Positions 12,901 through 28,800 are shown, counted from the first letter of the stretch. The stretch is DNA of 64,000 nucleotides from Taeniopygia guttata (GCF_048771995.1 NC_133032.1:30343501-30407500), one strand, 5' to 3'. Notes: a model not told the origin generated them from the sequence alone. A program made the numbers and translations.

Positions 12901-15900
12901 TGCACATCCACACGGATCTGTACGCAGAGCGAAGCGTGAGATCCGTGGTGATGCAGTGAAGCCTGAGCCCTGCACAGACACCCACAAAGGCTCTCAGTAA
13001 TTTTACACTCATTCTAGCCAGATTAAAATTCCACTTTTTAGAAATTTTTAATTTTATTTTTCTTGCTGTTCCAGAAACATCCCCCAGGCTCCAAGTTTTA
13101 AGGCAGGTAGGGCGAGCAGTGGCGAGAAACACAGACATGATATCTTCATCAAATTTTCCCATGGCAAATTTTTACATACTTGCAGCCTCACTGCAAGTAT
13201 TTTGTGACCAGGGAAAGGAGAACACTGAAGTGATTTGGGTAGGTGAGCAAGTATTAATAAACACCTTTGAATTCTGGAGCATGGTGAAATAGGTGTTTTT
13301 AAGCAATAAAGCTGCCTGACAATATACACTATCCTCCTATCACACCTTATGAAAATGTGCCTCTATCCTCCCACCACTGTATTGCACAGATATTAGGACA
13401 GTGATTTTTTTTTTTCTGTTTCAAGAATTCCTATTCTGAAAGTGCAAGAAAACTAAACCAATAAAATAAATACGGCTGCAAAGCCGTAAAATACAAGCTG
13501 GAAAACTCAAGAGCTGCGTTTAACACAGAAAACTGGTTTTAGGTATTTTGCGTTAAAACCAAAAATCAAATACAGATTTTTATTTAAAATGAATCACTAT
13601 GTGTTCTCAAATAAGTTACAAATAACCACAGAAATTGTGTAAGTCACAAGTGTGACAATGTTTGACATATTTCCCCTCCCCTTTCTCCCATGAAAGACAG
13701 CAAGCAAGAGACCATCCTCATTATTTACATTGTCACTTTTATGTAACAACCCACAGTTACAGAATCTCCAAAATAAATTACATTTATTTACATCAACTTC
13801 CTGGCTTTCATGCTGTATCTAATTACTGTGAAAGAGATGAACGGATAATTAAGCTATTTGCAGCTAAAGCAGACTGTGGAATTACCAGTGTTAAGAGATA
13901 GGTAGTGGAAAGCTGGCTCTCTGGTATACATAGTTAAAAGCAATAATACTAAAAGTGGATAAGGTAAAAGCACATCTGTAATTATTAACAATATGCCTAA
14001 CATTTTAGTGTCACATTATTATGAATTAATTTGGCATTCATTAGGGTTGCTCTGATCATAATGAATCCGTATGCCAATTGCTTTGCTTTCAGATAAGACT
14101 CCCATGGTTCCATCATAACCAGTAATTAAATGTTAATTAACAAAAGCTTTACAATGAGACATTGGAAAGAATAGTTAGATAACAAAACAAAGTGGTTTGA
14201 CCTCCTAAAAGCACTATATCAAGAAAAACCAAACACAGGCAGACAACCTCTCCTATTCACTTTTCACTAAGTTCCTTCAGAAATTGGATTTTGGATGGCT
14301 GTAAAACAGGTTATATCTGTCTACGTGCTCCAAATCCTGGCAGTTTTGGGCCAAGTTCAACTGCTCAACCTGACACTGAAGTTACCACAGGTCCAACTAG
14401 GCAGAAATAAAGAGCTACCCAGAGATGCTGCCCAGCCGTGAAGCCAAGAACAGAGAAACAATCATCTTCACAGCCAGGGAGTTCAGCACAACATGGGCAA
14501 CTTCTTCCCAGGCCCTCTGGTGAGACAGAGAGCAATGACCACCTCCTCATCCCAACCCAAACCTGGTCACAGAGAGGGGCAGGCAGCATCATGCCAGCAG
14601 TACACATGTGTATTGATCCATTAACCATCAATCACAACTGCACGGCACTCTATGTTAAAGAAAAACACTCAGCAGAAAGAAATGAGAGGCAATCCAAGTG
14701 ATAATTTATTGTAAGCATCCATTAACTAATGCTGAAACCTAACAAAATACTTCCCGAAGTACACAGGGTATCTGCAGGAATACTGAATGGCTTAATTATT
14801 TTTACTGCTTATACACTGAATATCAAATTAATTTATAATAAAGAAACAGCTGCAAGAAAACTTTGTCCCACAAAGAAATAGAAGCAGCACAACTGCTTTT
14901 ACTGCACATCTTCCCATTCCTTGGATATTGGAAAGTACAGAAGGAAAGGGTTAAGTGTCCCACTCTTTTCATATTGAGGCTTAAATACAAAACAAGCTCT
15001 TTTCTTGCCTGCATTTCTGTCCCAAAGCCTCTCTGGTGCAGTGACACCAGCATGTCTTCTACCCTGCTCCCCCACTTTTCACCAGACACCCTGTGTTGCT
15101 GCTGCCCCCACTGAAGTGTGGGATGGTGGCAACTCCTTTCCAGAGAGCATCTCTGCTCCTTGCCGGTGGGAAAGGATGGGGCTGGTCAGCCCATGCAAAA
15201 TCCCAGCTGGAGGTTTTGTGTGGTTTTTGGGGACATGGCACCTCTACATGAACAAGGTGTACTTCACCAAAGCATGCAGCTGACAGTGGAATGCACATGT
15301 GTTTCTTCTGACAAGCTCACAGGGACCAGAACACTTCCCAAAAGTGGGAAGCGAGTTTTCCCTGGTACAAGACCTGCATTTTCTTACCACGAGGAGCCTT
15401 GACCAGGCACACTGCTGGGGGAGATAACTGAGTGCAATTTCACCAACACCACCCCTACTCAGCAAGGGGCAGGACCAATAACTGTATTTACTGCAGGATG
15501 ACCCCAGCAGATGATGATGTTGGGCAAGTGAGGCTTGCCTGAAAGGGCTCCTAAAAAACCACCAAACAAAACAAACAAAAAACACCATAAAAAAACCCCT
15601 AACCATAACCAAACGAAACTGGTTTGGGTACTCCCTCTCCCCTGTTGCCCTCTTCCTCCTGCATCTTTCCACCTTCCTCACCTTGGCATGGGAAACCACA
15701 CCTCTGCAGGCAAGAGCTCTTCTCCCTCTCCAGTGCAGGCCTGTGCAGCCCCATAGAGACAGCAGCCAACACAGCTGGACACACAGACACACTAAAAGGA
15801 ACACCAGCACTCTGCTCAGCAGCAGCCTGATGCAAAGAGTGTGCCAGCTGCCATTCCCCTCTCCCAGGCAAAGCAAAGGAGGGCTTTAGCCATCCCAACC

Positions 15901-16778
15901 TGCTGGATCCCACAGCAGAGCCAGGCTGCTACAGTGGGATGAGCAGCTCCTATGAAAAGCTACCAGGAGAGGGGATGGGGCGTGCTGGATCCAACCCAGA
16001 ACACACCAAAGCCAGTGGAGATTGCTGTTCTCAATCCCCAGAAACTTTCTGGCATAATAAAAGTAGGGTTTTTTTGGTAGACGTTTTAGAAACTTCAAAA
16101 ATCAAACACCTCAATGAGAAAGCAATAAAGAAAACCACCTAGAGATTTAACAGCGTTACAAACAGAAATATGTACAAAAGTACATTTCCTTTAGTCTGCT
16201 TTCAACCAGTACTCTTAAAGGCCTTTTACATTTTCCCCCTTTTATTTAGCGTATATTATTTGCAAGAAAACCTCCAAATTAGCTTAACATCACCATAAAT
16301 TCTGACAAATCCAGGAGATGAAAAAACAACCAGTTGCAGAGAGTTGGTCTGACTATACCACACCTCACTATTGTGTAAGTCCTTCCTCCTTCCCTCCCCA
16401 CCCTCTGTCAAAATACTTCAGCCTTCCAAACCACTGTCTTTTGCCAGTTAAGAGCTTGGCTAACCACGCTTCCAGGCAGCAGGAGGAAGACACAGGCTGC
16501 ACTCTGGGCTGCACAGTCTGCACTAACACAGGTGATGCACCACAAAACTTCGGGGTCTCACTGGTAGACTGCTTCCTGCTAGTACCAGAGCAACTGCAAG
16601 CCAAGGTCAATTATTTTCTTTAATTCCCTTCTTTCTCGCTTTTTGTTTTTCTTCTTTCTCATGGCATGGGAAGAGAGCTTAGTTGTTTCTGCATGGATGC
16701 AAAGTGAATGAGGCTGTCGCTTCTCATTGCAGTGCTATTTATTACAGGTCGCTGACATAATACAGCTTTCCCCTATGC

Positions 16779-16802
16779 AAAAAAAAAAAAAAAAAAAAAA
16801 AA
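16779..16802 (+). repeat. Poly-A tract, 24 bp
   Basis: 24 uninterrupted A's after CCCCTATGC. No AATAAA lies within the preceding 40 bases, so a retroposed transcript is not supported. Confidence 0.9.
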
Positions 16803-19800
16803 TAGCAGGCAGGACTTCTTGAACATTTCTCACTCACTTCTTTGAAGAGAATATATGAAGTTTAATTTATTGACATAGTGATCTTACAACGGAGATGAAT
16901 CTGCTTGTTTTCAGAAGCTTCCAGCTGAAAAAGTCAAGTTTCCTTGTCAGTAGGAGGTTTAAAGAATCCACACATGCAATAGAAGAGGCGAACACATCAG
17001 GAAAAGAAACTGCAAGATTAACAAGACACACTGATGAAGAAATTCACTGATACTGAAATCAAAGGTGGGGAGAACACGGGGAGTATTACAGGCTTGCTCC
17101 CACATAAGCCAGATTCAATGTAAGGAGAGAAGCAGGGTAATAAGAATTAAGCCCCACATCTCTGCTGGTGAAAATCTTGCTGCAGCAGAAGACCCATCCC
17201 CAAAAGAATGTCTGGTTTAAGAGTTGGTTCTGTCCTCTCATCATCAGCAGTTCCTCCCAATTTAATTCATAGTTTCAGATGAAAAGATTTTATAGATCTC
17301 TGTTCTGTCTTGAGATGAGCTTGCCTAGAGCTCCATGCAATAAATTGATGATGAATCAATTTTCCTGCGCTGTGCTTTGTAGTCTGCTTTTTTTCATACA
17401 GCTCTGAGAGCTGTATATAAAATACCTCATTCCTTACTTGTTTTTTAAAGATAGGCTAATGTCTCTAAAGATCAAGAATATCCACAGTCTATTTTTAGGT
17501 TGCTCACAGTAAGCCAAAACTGCCCTAATAAAAGCATCTTTTAATTCACCTGTAATATCTTATTACATGTTCAGGTTGAGATAAACCAGTCTGTACTGGA
17601 GGCTGTGGAAGTTGTAGTGGTGACTCAGGAGAAGGCAGAGGGACCCAAACACGAGTGTAAAAAGGCTCTGCATGCCCCCTGTGGGACTGGCTTTCATCCC
17701 CTCTCCAGCCGTGGGGTCAAGCCTGCCCAGCCACCGACCCCACAGTGCTTCAAGTCACACAGCTCCAGAACAAGACTTAGAAGGGAGCAGGTCTGGCTGC
17801 TCCTGGATAACACAATTTAACCCCTTCATCTGCCTTTTCCCACAGCAGTACCTGTGACAAAGCACAGCAGTTGCTATGGAGCAAGGAGAGCTATTAGCTC
17901 CTCTGCACTAATGCAATATAATTAGTATTATAATTTCCACAGCACATCTTGTTATCCCTTCTTATCCTGGAATGCTTTATGGCTTTATACTTTTACTCAG
18001 AAGGCTGATCATGTCATGAAGCTAAACTGACACCATGGACTAGAAATCCATGGCTTTGGAGAGCATATAGGTCTTCAGAACCACATTTCGGACACCAGAA
18101 AACAGAGCAGGTGGTCATCAATGGCCACAAAAACTTTCCCAGCAACATCTAAATGCACTGGGGAGCTCAGCAAGGCCAACCCCACATTTAACATCACAAA
18201 GCCAGCAGCTCCTGCCCATAAACCCCCTATCCAGCTCCCACCTTCCCCAAAGGCTGACGGGTCCTACACAGAGGACTAAAGAAAATGCAATCACCCACAC
18301 TGGAATTTGAAAAGACTGCCTGTGCATCCCACAAAAAGTCAAAGGATTTTCAATTTATCAAAGCTGCCAGGACACAGCTCTGACACCACTCCCACTCCCG
18401 GCTGCCTCTTTCAAGCACCCATCAGGGCAATCCTCCACCTGTGTTTTTGGCTGCGGGTCAACTACGAACTGTGCTTTTCTGACACCATCTCCCTCACCCT
18501 CTGTGGGTGTGCAACCCTCATCAAAGCTACTGGGAAGGTGCAAGGAAGAGTTTTGCAACCTCTGTTTTATAAGCATGTAAGACATAAAAGATTTTAGTTT
18601 TGCATACAGCAACCTGCAACTCTCTGTTCTTTGTCCCCATAACCTCCCACAAACACCAGCCAAAATGAATTAAATGCCACACAGATACAAACAAAATTAA
18701 AATATAATGCTAGTAATTTTGGAGTTTTGCCTTGGATCTTTCCACTGTTTTTACAGCATTCATGCTAATGCAGCATTGAAAGGAAAAGCAGCTTGTTAGC
18801 TTTTGCTCTCTCTTGCAGCTCAATTTCTGAGGCTACCCAACACATTTGTACTCTTATTTGCTTTCCTTTCTACCATATCTCAAGCTGTGAAATTAATATG
18901 CACAGAGGACATAAACCTCTAGCTCAGGAATAAAAAGTGACCTTAATATGCTCCTGCTTAATCCTTCTCGGGCTCAGCGTGCCATCGCTTTGGGGAGACA
19001 GCCCAGCACGAAAGCAAGGTGCCACCTCGCCCTTCAGCACCAGCATCCTCCCCACATGCGCACTGGGGCACTGCTTGAGGAAAATCCCTCCTTGGAGGGA
19101 GCAGCACCGCAGCAGGAGCAGAGCTACCAGGAGCAGAACACTGCATCCACATCTGGACCACCAGCAGCCGATCTGATGTGCAGATAACCACTCCAGCCTG
19201 CTGATTCTCAGGGAAAAGCTGCAGGATTTGGCTCAAAGGGCCAGATGAGAAACCGCTTTTGCTCCTCCACCCACCAACACAGCAGCAGTGGGCACTTTGC
19301 ACAGCAGCACCCACACAGGCAGTGCCCCACGACACTGCTGCCATTGAAGTTGTGAGGAAAAGCTGCATTCAAAGCATTTTAAATAAGAGAGATTTAATTT
19401 ATAATGCCCTCTTGCGCTCCCCTCTCCACTGCCCCAGGTCAGGCCTGAAGGCTTTGTCTAGCCTGTGGTTTCAGCTGTTCAGAGCTTCAAAACTCTGAGG
19501 TCCCAGACAACAACAACTGAAGATTTCTGCCAAATTTAATTTTTCAGGCATGAGAAGGTGCCAGACCAAGCCCTAAAATGTGCACAGTTAGATGATGCCA
19601 TGGGTGGCAGCAAGGCTCCCTGCTCTATGAGAACAACTTGAACAGTATTACCTGCATCCTAGTCTGGAGAGAAGAACAAGCACACACCTTTTTCTAAAGG
19701 TACAAACAAGTATACCCTCCTCAGAAAAAGCACCAAATTTTGATAAAAAATCACCACCACCTCTGTCTGAAGGATAAAGCCTACACACCTTGAGCCAGTT

Positions 19801-22800
19801 ACACAATTATGCTGGATTTTCAGGAAAAGGAGAATTACTGTTCAAACACATGGAGTGGCAACAGAGACACAAAAAGCCTTGCCCATGTGAGCACCCAGGG
19901 ACAGCACCAGAGGAACAAGTCTTTGCACTAACTGCAAGGTGATGACTGTATTTATACAGATTCCTCAGCTGTTGCTTTGAACTCTTTCATTGAAAAGAAG
20001 TGTTTTGACAGCACACCAGATAAAAAAGGAAAATAAAAGTAACTCTGAAGTGTATGTGAAAATACACACATAAAAATATACAAATCAAACTATCTTCTTT
20101 TGCCACTGTGAAAGCATCACATTAAATGTCATCAAAACAGTAAATTCCAGAGCAATTTGTTCATACATGTGTTAGCAGTTCTTAAATTTAATACATGCAT
20201 GGGTGTAATACACACATTCCCCTCACAATCTTTTCAACAGTTGTCACAGATCTGGCGCACAAAAAAGTGGAGCCCAAGGGCACTGGACTTACTCAGGAAC
20301 CTGTTTCTAACACAGGTGAAGACTAAATCACACCAGTCCCATAAAAGGAAGAAAACAATGGAGGGGTAAGGTGTGACAACACAGAAAGCCATGTTTTCTA
20401 CCATGAATAGTCCAAGCCCAGTCTGCAAAATAGGTTAATTTTGCATGCAAATGGACAGTTACACATCCAACTGACCATTTGTGCAAGCAATTACACATGC
20501 GATTACCTGACTGCATAATTGCGTGGGCCTAATTTTTAAATTGGGTCTTACATTTTCTGCAGAGCACAAATGCTCTATTTAATAAATATATATTGAGTGG
20601 TTTTGAAGCCCAGTTATCCGGACCTACTGACCCTAAACCAAACATTGAAAAAAGATGCTGAAATGTGTATTTACCCGAAAAAGAGCATCATGTAACCTTG
20701 CTGTAATGCGTAATGGCCATCAAACTGAGCCACAAGCTTCTCTGCTGAAACTTTAGTCCTTTAAATTGCAACTGAGATTCAAATATCTGTACAAACATGC
20801 CAGGTATCTCCATCAGAAGCACCGTGAAGTTACCTATTGTAATTCTTTCAGTGAAAGACATCTGGGGCTTTCTTGTGACTCAGGATGTATTCTAGGGAGG
20901 AAAATCAAAGTACAAACACATTAAAAGAAACCTATTCTTAGCAAGCTGGTCAGCAGCTCATGAGTACAGTTTCTTTAGACAAATCCTGAAGATAAAGTAA
21001 AATCCAGCTTTGAAGTATGAGGTTTTGCAGGGTTTTCTGCACATGATCCAAGTGGTTGATGTCCCAGGCCTTTGCATTGCTGACCTCTAGGGAAAGGTTT
21101 TTATCTAAATTTAATCATCCTCAACTATTTTCAGTCAATAGTAAGGAGTATTTTTCTTTTATGGAATAATCCTAAATACCATCAATTTTCCTGTGCATGT
21201 CAACCCCAAGTCTCTATTTTACATGTCAAGCAAAAGCTCTGTAAGATTAGCTGTCAGAGCCTGTGAGTTTTGGCCAAATATCAATTTTCTGTGTGGATGA
21301 TGCATTAAATTTAAGATGCTTGTTGCTACTGGGGGCAAAGGAATATAGAAATTACCAAGCCATTTCTGACTTACAAATCCATAAGTAATTATATTGCTGG
21401 AAACCTAAACTTGGTGGGAAAGAAATTAACTAGAGTGTTAAAAACAAAGACTACCAGTCTGAAGTAGTCACTGCCACCTCTCAAGAAGCACATCAGCAGG
21501 ATGACCTGATATCACAGTCCCTGAGCCACAGGCACTAGCAGAGATCCAGGGAAAAGCAACTCCAATTCCCTCAGGCATTTTCATTATGCAGTTCATCCCC
21601 CACAGCTATACCCAAACCACAGAGGATCTGAGGTGGCCTTTGCTCCTCTCTGCCCTTCCCTGATACTTTGGATAGTTTTCTATATTTATATTCACATATC
21701 ATTTACACTGATGGTTTTCTTTATTACATCTCCACAAGACACTAAAGTCCTGTGCTGAGGCACCCGGATACATCCTCCTTAATATCACTAAGCCAGGCTT
21801 GTGTCATCAAAAAATGATATTGCTGTAGCACCTCATACTGATGTCTCCCAAGTAAAGCTTTATTTTACCCACCAGAATAAGCCTCAGACTGTGCCACCAA
21901 ATAAACAGGGGTTTGTTCCAGATATTCCTAGAAAAACAGGCATGCTGCAGTTCATACTAGTTCTCAGGGAATTTATTCAACTGCTGGTTTAAGGAACACA
22001 CATAAGATGAGCTTCAGCGATCTTCTGCAAGAGTCAGCTGGGAACCCAAGAAACCCTGGCACTTTGGCTCACATCAGCACTACCCAAACTGGGGAGTAAC
22101 AAGCCAGGTAGCAGTGCATCCCTCCTCCTTGCTGGCATTGCTCCAGTGCTCATCCTTCACCAGCCTGCAGCAGCACTGCCTCATAAAGTACTGAAACACC
22201 GTCCGTGCCCAAAGGAAACATCAGAATTAAAGCTCAGGACAAACAATGAAAACCTGACACTGGCCCCAAAAAGCAACACAAACAAATCTAAACCTGAGGG
22301 GCAACCCAACACAAGGACCCAGTCACCAGTAAGTCAAAAACGATGGGGTCCCAAACACCTGTGTCAGGAATGTACCAGGAGTTAACGTCATTTCATCACA
22401 TCAATTTAAAAATCAGACTAGATCCAAAAAGAACCCAAAAGGAAACAAGTGTCACAGCACTTGTCACAAAGCCTGGAACAATTTGGACACTTCTAACACA
22501 GGAAAAGCCCAAGGTACAGAGTGTTGGAGCAGAAGGTTTACACCCACAAGGACAAGATCCATCTGGGACAGAGAGGACCTACAGAAATCACACACGCTCT
22601 ACAGTCTTCTTTTTGCAAAAGTCACTATTTGCCATGTTTTTTCTCATTTCCATGGGCTTTCAGCAAGAGTGGAGTTATTCAAATCAACAGCAACATCTGG
22701 CAAGACTGTTTTCCAGTACCAAAGGACACCTACCCAGTAATTACTGTACTGTAGCATGAGGCATAGCCCACATATTTTAATGCCTTAACCGCATGTCGTG

Positions 22801-25800
22801 GCAGCAATTGGACCAAAGCTATTAAGTCTTAATAAACCCATGTTTCCATCACAAATTTCACCAGCAATATTTGCAAGACACTGCAAAACCACAATTCAAT
22901 CAGCCTCTGTATAAAATACTACAAAGGGTTTTAAAAATATGGCTTATAAAAACAATCACTGGTATTTTTCTCACATTTCTTAAGCTACATGAGTTTTGAC
23001 TTTTCTCTGCATATAGAGAAGCAATAGATTTTTCTTCTTCTTTTCGTGAAGACTGAGAGTCTCACAATCCAAGATATTTGATTTAAATTAACATGAAGAA
23101 ATTTGCAGCAAATAACACTGTGTGAATCTGTTTGCTATTTTTCCTTCTGTTTTTGGAAGATTAGGAATCTCCTCCTGTCCCCAATCTCTGGCTACCAGAA
23201 GAAAGTGAAAGCTTCTTAAATAATCTTTTATTAGCAATTTTATTAACAGTTCAAGCTGAACACCAAAACCCTTGGACAGCCAGAAACATTCAGCACAGAC
23301 CTGATTTTGTTTCCTTTCTAAGAAGCTGGACCAAGGCAGGGAAAATGTGAAGCTGCTTCTGGCTGCTCCAGAAAGAACCCCCCACCTGTGCTGCAGGCAC
23401 CACATTACTCACACAGCAGCTGCTTGTTATATCGTGATATAATGAAGTTTCACAGCGGCACGTGAAGCAACACAAGAAACAAACCTAGCCCAGGACTTCA
23501 GTGTGTTATGCAGCACGAGGGCAACATAAATGCTGTACAAGTTATCACCACTATTTATAGGCTCTAATAATTCCACATTTTTCTAATATGATCTTCCCAA
23601 TACACAGTGCAGCCCCAGGTGACACCAGGGCCGCGCAGCTGCGTGAGTTGGCAGCAGTTTGAAACTTGTTGCACGAGAGTATCCAAGCATGCATGATTTT
23701 AAGAGCAGTTCAAAACTCCGGGAGACAAAGAAATACTCTATGCTGAGAAATCCAGGGAGAAACTTGCAGCACTGGCACAGAAGTCCTCCTGTGGCTAAAG
23801 AAACAGACAAAGGAAGAGAGAAGAGTGGCAATGACTCTGTATTTGTTTTGAAAATTTCCATTTTCTCTTAATGGGCTATTAATTCCCTTGTTCCCATGAG
23901 CAAAGCTGGCTCTGCAGGAACAGCTCCCAGCTCCCACCACCAAAGCCCCCCACAGAATGGGGTCCCCACACGCTGCACCGGGCCTGAGTCAGCTCATGGA
24001 AGAAGTGAAAGAGCAGGGATCGAACCTCAATTTTCTAAACCAAATTAGCTGCACACCATTCAGTTTGCATATCGGTTTCTCCTGTTCACAATGTGCTAAT
24101 TCAGGCAGCAGCCGCTGCCGTACAGAAGGATGGCTTTCAAATCAAACAGCTACACGCATTATTTTTGCCTCCGTCCTACACAGTTCCATGGCTTTTTCCA
24201 TACACTCCAATGCATATGTCCTCTGAGCATTATTAATAGCTACTGAAGAATATTATCTGCCTACCAATCACTTCAGCTTCCTACTTAATGGCAAGTACAT
24301 TTTTAGAGCATCAAATATATCAACAGGGACAATGGTTGCTAAATTTGAAGTGAACAACAACTGGAAAACGTTAGCTACTTCACTGGCATTTTTACATGCT
24401 TGCAGAAATATCTCTTGAAATAAATGAGCCTTTTTTATCCTTTCAAAGATATAATAAAATAATACTGGATTCTAAATACTGCCACATATCCTCAGCAAAC
24501 AGCAATTTAAATTTAGATAAATACATTTTTACTGCCAAAGATAATGAGCAAAAATAACTACAATTCAACTTTGCATAGTGGATTGGATGACAAAAAGACC
24601 ACCTTAAAACGACAGCTGGCTGGCAGGCACAGTGCAGCCGATGAGCACTCACCAGAATACGGACAAATCCTGGAAAAGGGGTTAAAGCAAAATAATTCTT
24701 AGGAACAAATGCTTATCATTGCATCTGGCTGCGACATTAACCTTAAAAGACTACTAAAATATTCCATTAGCATACTAACCACGGTACATAAACTTTTATG
24801 TTTAAAATGTTCAATATTTCAACGTAATTTCAATTAATGGAAATTGAACATTGGGATATGTATCAAGTTAAGTGTAATGGTTTTTCTTGCTGTGCATGCA
24901 CCAAAGCAGCTCCAACCTGCCCGTACCAGCTCCTGCCACGGGAGCCATGTCCACAAGAGAAGGTCCTCAGCAGCTCACAGGGCTTCAAATGAGCCAAACG
25001 CCTCCACTAATCTCTTCCCTGCACATTCAGCTCTGCACTCCAAGGTTATTTAAGCATACGCTGAAATGCAAAGCGTGCAAGCACACCTGCAATATCTGCT
25101 CAGGGACCTCAGCAAGAGGCAGCAATTGAGAGGTGCCTGCCCCTAGGAGAGGCTTTCTTGGGAAAAACAGGAGCCAAAGGGATGGAAACGCCACTTGGAG
25201 AGTCTCAGCGGAGCAGAAAGAGCCAAGCCACAGCTAAAGTCAGTAAGACAGGCACAGGTTTCAGAGCTTTATACAGTGTCTCATCACCAACCCGGGACAA
25301 GAGTGTCCTGCCCCTTGCAGCAATGCAACAGCCAAGGCTGGGCCACTGTTTCACAGTTTTGGGCTTTTACAACTTTTCTATAACCCAATTTTGTTCAGAA
25401 GGGGTTTTTGTTTTGTTTCTTACAGCATGCAAGCTTTTTTTATCCAATCCTCCTCTGGCAGGATCCATTCCTTACATGAATCACAATCGGGAGGGGTGAG
25501 AAAGAGAGAGGTCAGGTATCACAACTCTCTTTAATAGACATTTATTAGGCAGTTTAGTCAAGCAGCTGCAGGCAGGGTCACATAATGCCTTGCAGTGCCA
25601 CAGTAGCCTCTGCATATGAATTTAAAGTCCAGCAGCAGCACGTCCCACAGCCCAGCTTCCTCCTCAGTTCCTCTGGGAACACAGCCTAGGAGGGAGACCT
25701 GCCTGCCACGGGGTAGCTCAGACCCTGGTACCATAGCCAGCACTGCTCTGAGCTTGGTGTGGTTCCCAGTGGGATTTTGGAAGATTTCTGCAAGCTCTGT

Positions 25801-28800
25801 ATTTCTGTGAGCTCAACAGCAGCTGGTGATGAGACACAGGAGCATGTCACCATGTGACAGGAGCCCACGGTGCACTGCTGACTTATTAGGAGATTAGGGA
25901 AGATCAAGTTATAAATGCCCATTCAGTTATTGTACATGAAGCTGCACAGACATTGGGAGAGAAAGGAGCTGAACATGAGTATAATCTTAGAAGTCACTAA
26001 AAAGGACTTTACAAGAACACTTATACAATGACTGATCATTTTTTTATAGTTCAAAAATAACTGTATCTGCTGAAAGTCTGAGGCTTACTTTCCCTTTTAT
26101 TTACTTGATTTTCCTACCTCCTTTGTCAGAAGCTAGAGTTTACAGGCTTCAGGCATAGAAACAAAAAGCAGTTACCACCATAAAAGAAAAATATTTTTTG
26201 ATACTCTTTGCAGTATGAATTTCTATTCCTCATATATATTTATATTCTTGGTATTCAGCACAAGCTTATGGTGTGACCAGTATGTGCTCCTGCAGTTTGA
26301 ATTATTGACTTTGCTGCCCAAACATCAGCCAACATCAGACCCTCACGAATCACTGATGCACGAGCAAATATTCATCTGCCCTGGACTTTGCACACCCTTT
26401 ATACAAAGTGGGAAGAAGGACAAGTTCCCCTGGCAGGCCGGGAAAAAAAGAAAATAAGGAGATATATATAGCAGCAGCTGTTCAAAGACTTCAGGAGGCT
26501 TGGCATGTGCCCATATGCCCAGCAGAGGTAGCGGACAGCAGAAATGAGTCCATTTATCACGTGGACACACAGCTCATCACAAGGGAACTGCCACCGAGCA
26601 CAGCTTAAACTGCTCCTCCAAAACAAGAAGTCGCTAAACAAACATTAACTAAAGTTGCTGAAATGATGAATCTCTCTGGCAGATTGCGTACTCCCATGGG
26701 ATAATTCAGCTTTGGCTACGTGGGCACACATAAAATGCACCAGCAGCCTGCACTTGTTTGCAAAAGCAAAACTTTCAAGTCAGTGAAAATCAGAGCCTGT
26801 TGCACACCCTGAGGACTTGTCAGCGCACAAGTGATTCACAGGAAACTGCCCAGCTGCCCTCACCTGCCTTCGCTCCTGCCACAGTAAAAACCAAATCCCA
26901 GCAACAAACCCCCTCTCCTTTCCCAGCAAAATTGCCTCAGTGCATTGAGAGTGTGTAGAGCCCACAAGACAGACCTGGCTTAGCTGTTTCCACGGAGCTG
27001 CCATCACTTAAGAGCATAAATGCCTGGTTGCACAGCACTAAACCCCAATCTGCACAGGCAGGACACAAAGTTCAGAAGCTTCCAGGGGACAATCCTATTG
27101 CCCCACCCTTACTGTCCTAAGGAAATCAGAAAGGGGTTGTTGTCTTGCAAAAAACACAAAAAATAAATGAAACCTATGGGCTACATCATCTTTTTGAGCA
27201 ATTATACGTACTGCAGAATGACCATCTGATCTGAGCCCGTGCTGCTGAGTGACTATCTTCTATTTTCTTTCCTAGCTTATCACAACAATTCCTACACTTT
27301 ATTCCCAGTTTGAACTCATTCACCTTCAGCACCCAGTCACTGGTCTTGTATTGACTTACTGTTTATCTTAACAAGTCGTCCAGAACAAGTCACCTGAGCT
27401 CCTCTGGTTGCTCATATTAAGCACTTCAGTGTTTGGGTCACTCTCCCAGTGTGCTCTTAGACCTCCCCTATCACACATGCAGGGGCACAAGAGGTAGGGA
27501 CAGGACTCCAGGGACGGCTCATTCCCCATTAGCCACGTAAAAAGCTGCTCCTCGGCCTGGGAAAGGGGTGTGGAGGAGAGCTGAGCAGGAGGACCAGAAG
27601 CTGGGAAATTGCAGCCCCGGCTCCGGGCGGTTCGTCCTCATGCCGGGAGCTCCTGGGGGCTGCTGCCACCTAGAGATGCTCACAGAGCCGGGCTGCGGGC
27701 TGGCCACTCTGCAAGCCCCATCATCACCGCCCAGGACAGGCTCAGCTCCCAGCCCAGCAGCTCCCCAGCTCTGGCCTGTGACCCACGGAAAGGTGTTTCT
27801 CCAAAAAGCCTTTGGAGAAGGATCTGGATCACAGGCTGCGCTTCCAGATACAGGGTGAGCCAACGTGCTGCGGTTTGCTTAAATTTAATTGAAAAACAAA
27901 ACAACAGAAAACCCAACCAAAATAAAACCTCCTGAAATCTAGAATAAAACATTTAATTCCATTAAGGTGTGTGGCTAATTGCCCTGCTACAATACTGAGG
28001 GCACATTTCAGAACAACTTGACATTACGGTCAGGAGCGCAATGCAGCACTTGGGGCTCAGCCAGGAGCACCCACAGGGTGCTGGGCCCTTTGTTGCCATG
28101 GACCAAACATGCCTTTCCCTCCTTCCCATCCTACTTCACTACCGTGCAGGCTCAGGAAAAAGGCTTTCCTCTTCATGAGCTGCTACTGCCAAGTCTCATT
28201 TGCTTTACTCATAAGGCATGTATTTCAGGTCCTTATTATTACTGTTTTCATGTTAATTACAAGCACAGCTCCTAGTGCCAAATTCCATACACATAAACAT
28301 CAATTACCATCTCTTTTTTTAAAAGCGAAGTCACAACTCAGTCACTGGGGCACGCAGCAGTGCCGCTCTCAGCAGGGCAGGTGCAGGCACGGAGCCTGCG
28401 TGGTGCAGCCCCGTGCTGGAGCTGCCCCAAGAGCGGCACCAGAACCAGGCTCCTGTGCCCTGCAGCAGTGCTGGCTCGCAGTGCTCTCAGGGGACAGGCA
28501 GGGACAGCAGCAGGCTGCCCTGCCCACCATGCAGAGATGTCCCTGCAGACACCTGAAGGGCTGTGTGGCACAGGAGGCACACCCAGGACGGTGCTGAGCC
28601 CACAGCAGCGCCCACTCCACTTTGGTGAGAAGGCCCAGACAGAACGACAGAGAACCCTCGTGCAGGGGCCAGGTTCTCTGATGGCAGTGACGGGCTGAAA
28701 CTCCCAGGCAATATTTATCGTGCCTTTGGAAAGGCACTCAGAGCTCAGCCTAATTTTAACCATCAAATAGACATCGTGGCGGAATAAACGGGAGAGGTGC

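Noticed and set aside
15244..15876. 210-aa minus-strand open frame
   Set aside because: Cysteine/leucine-rich translation of a locally GC-rich patch with competing frames on the other strand; no family signature.
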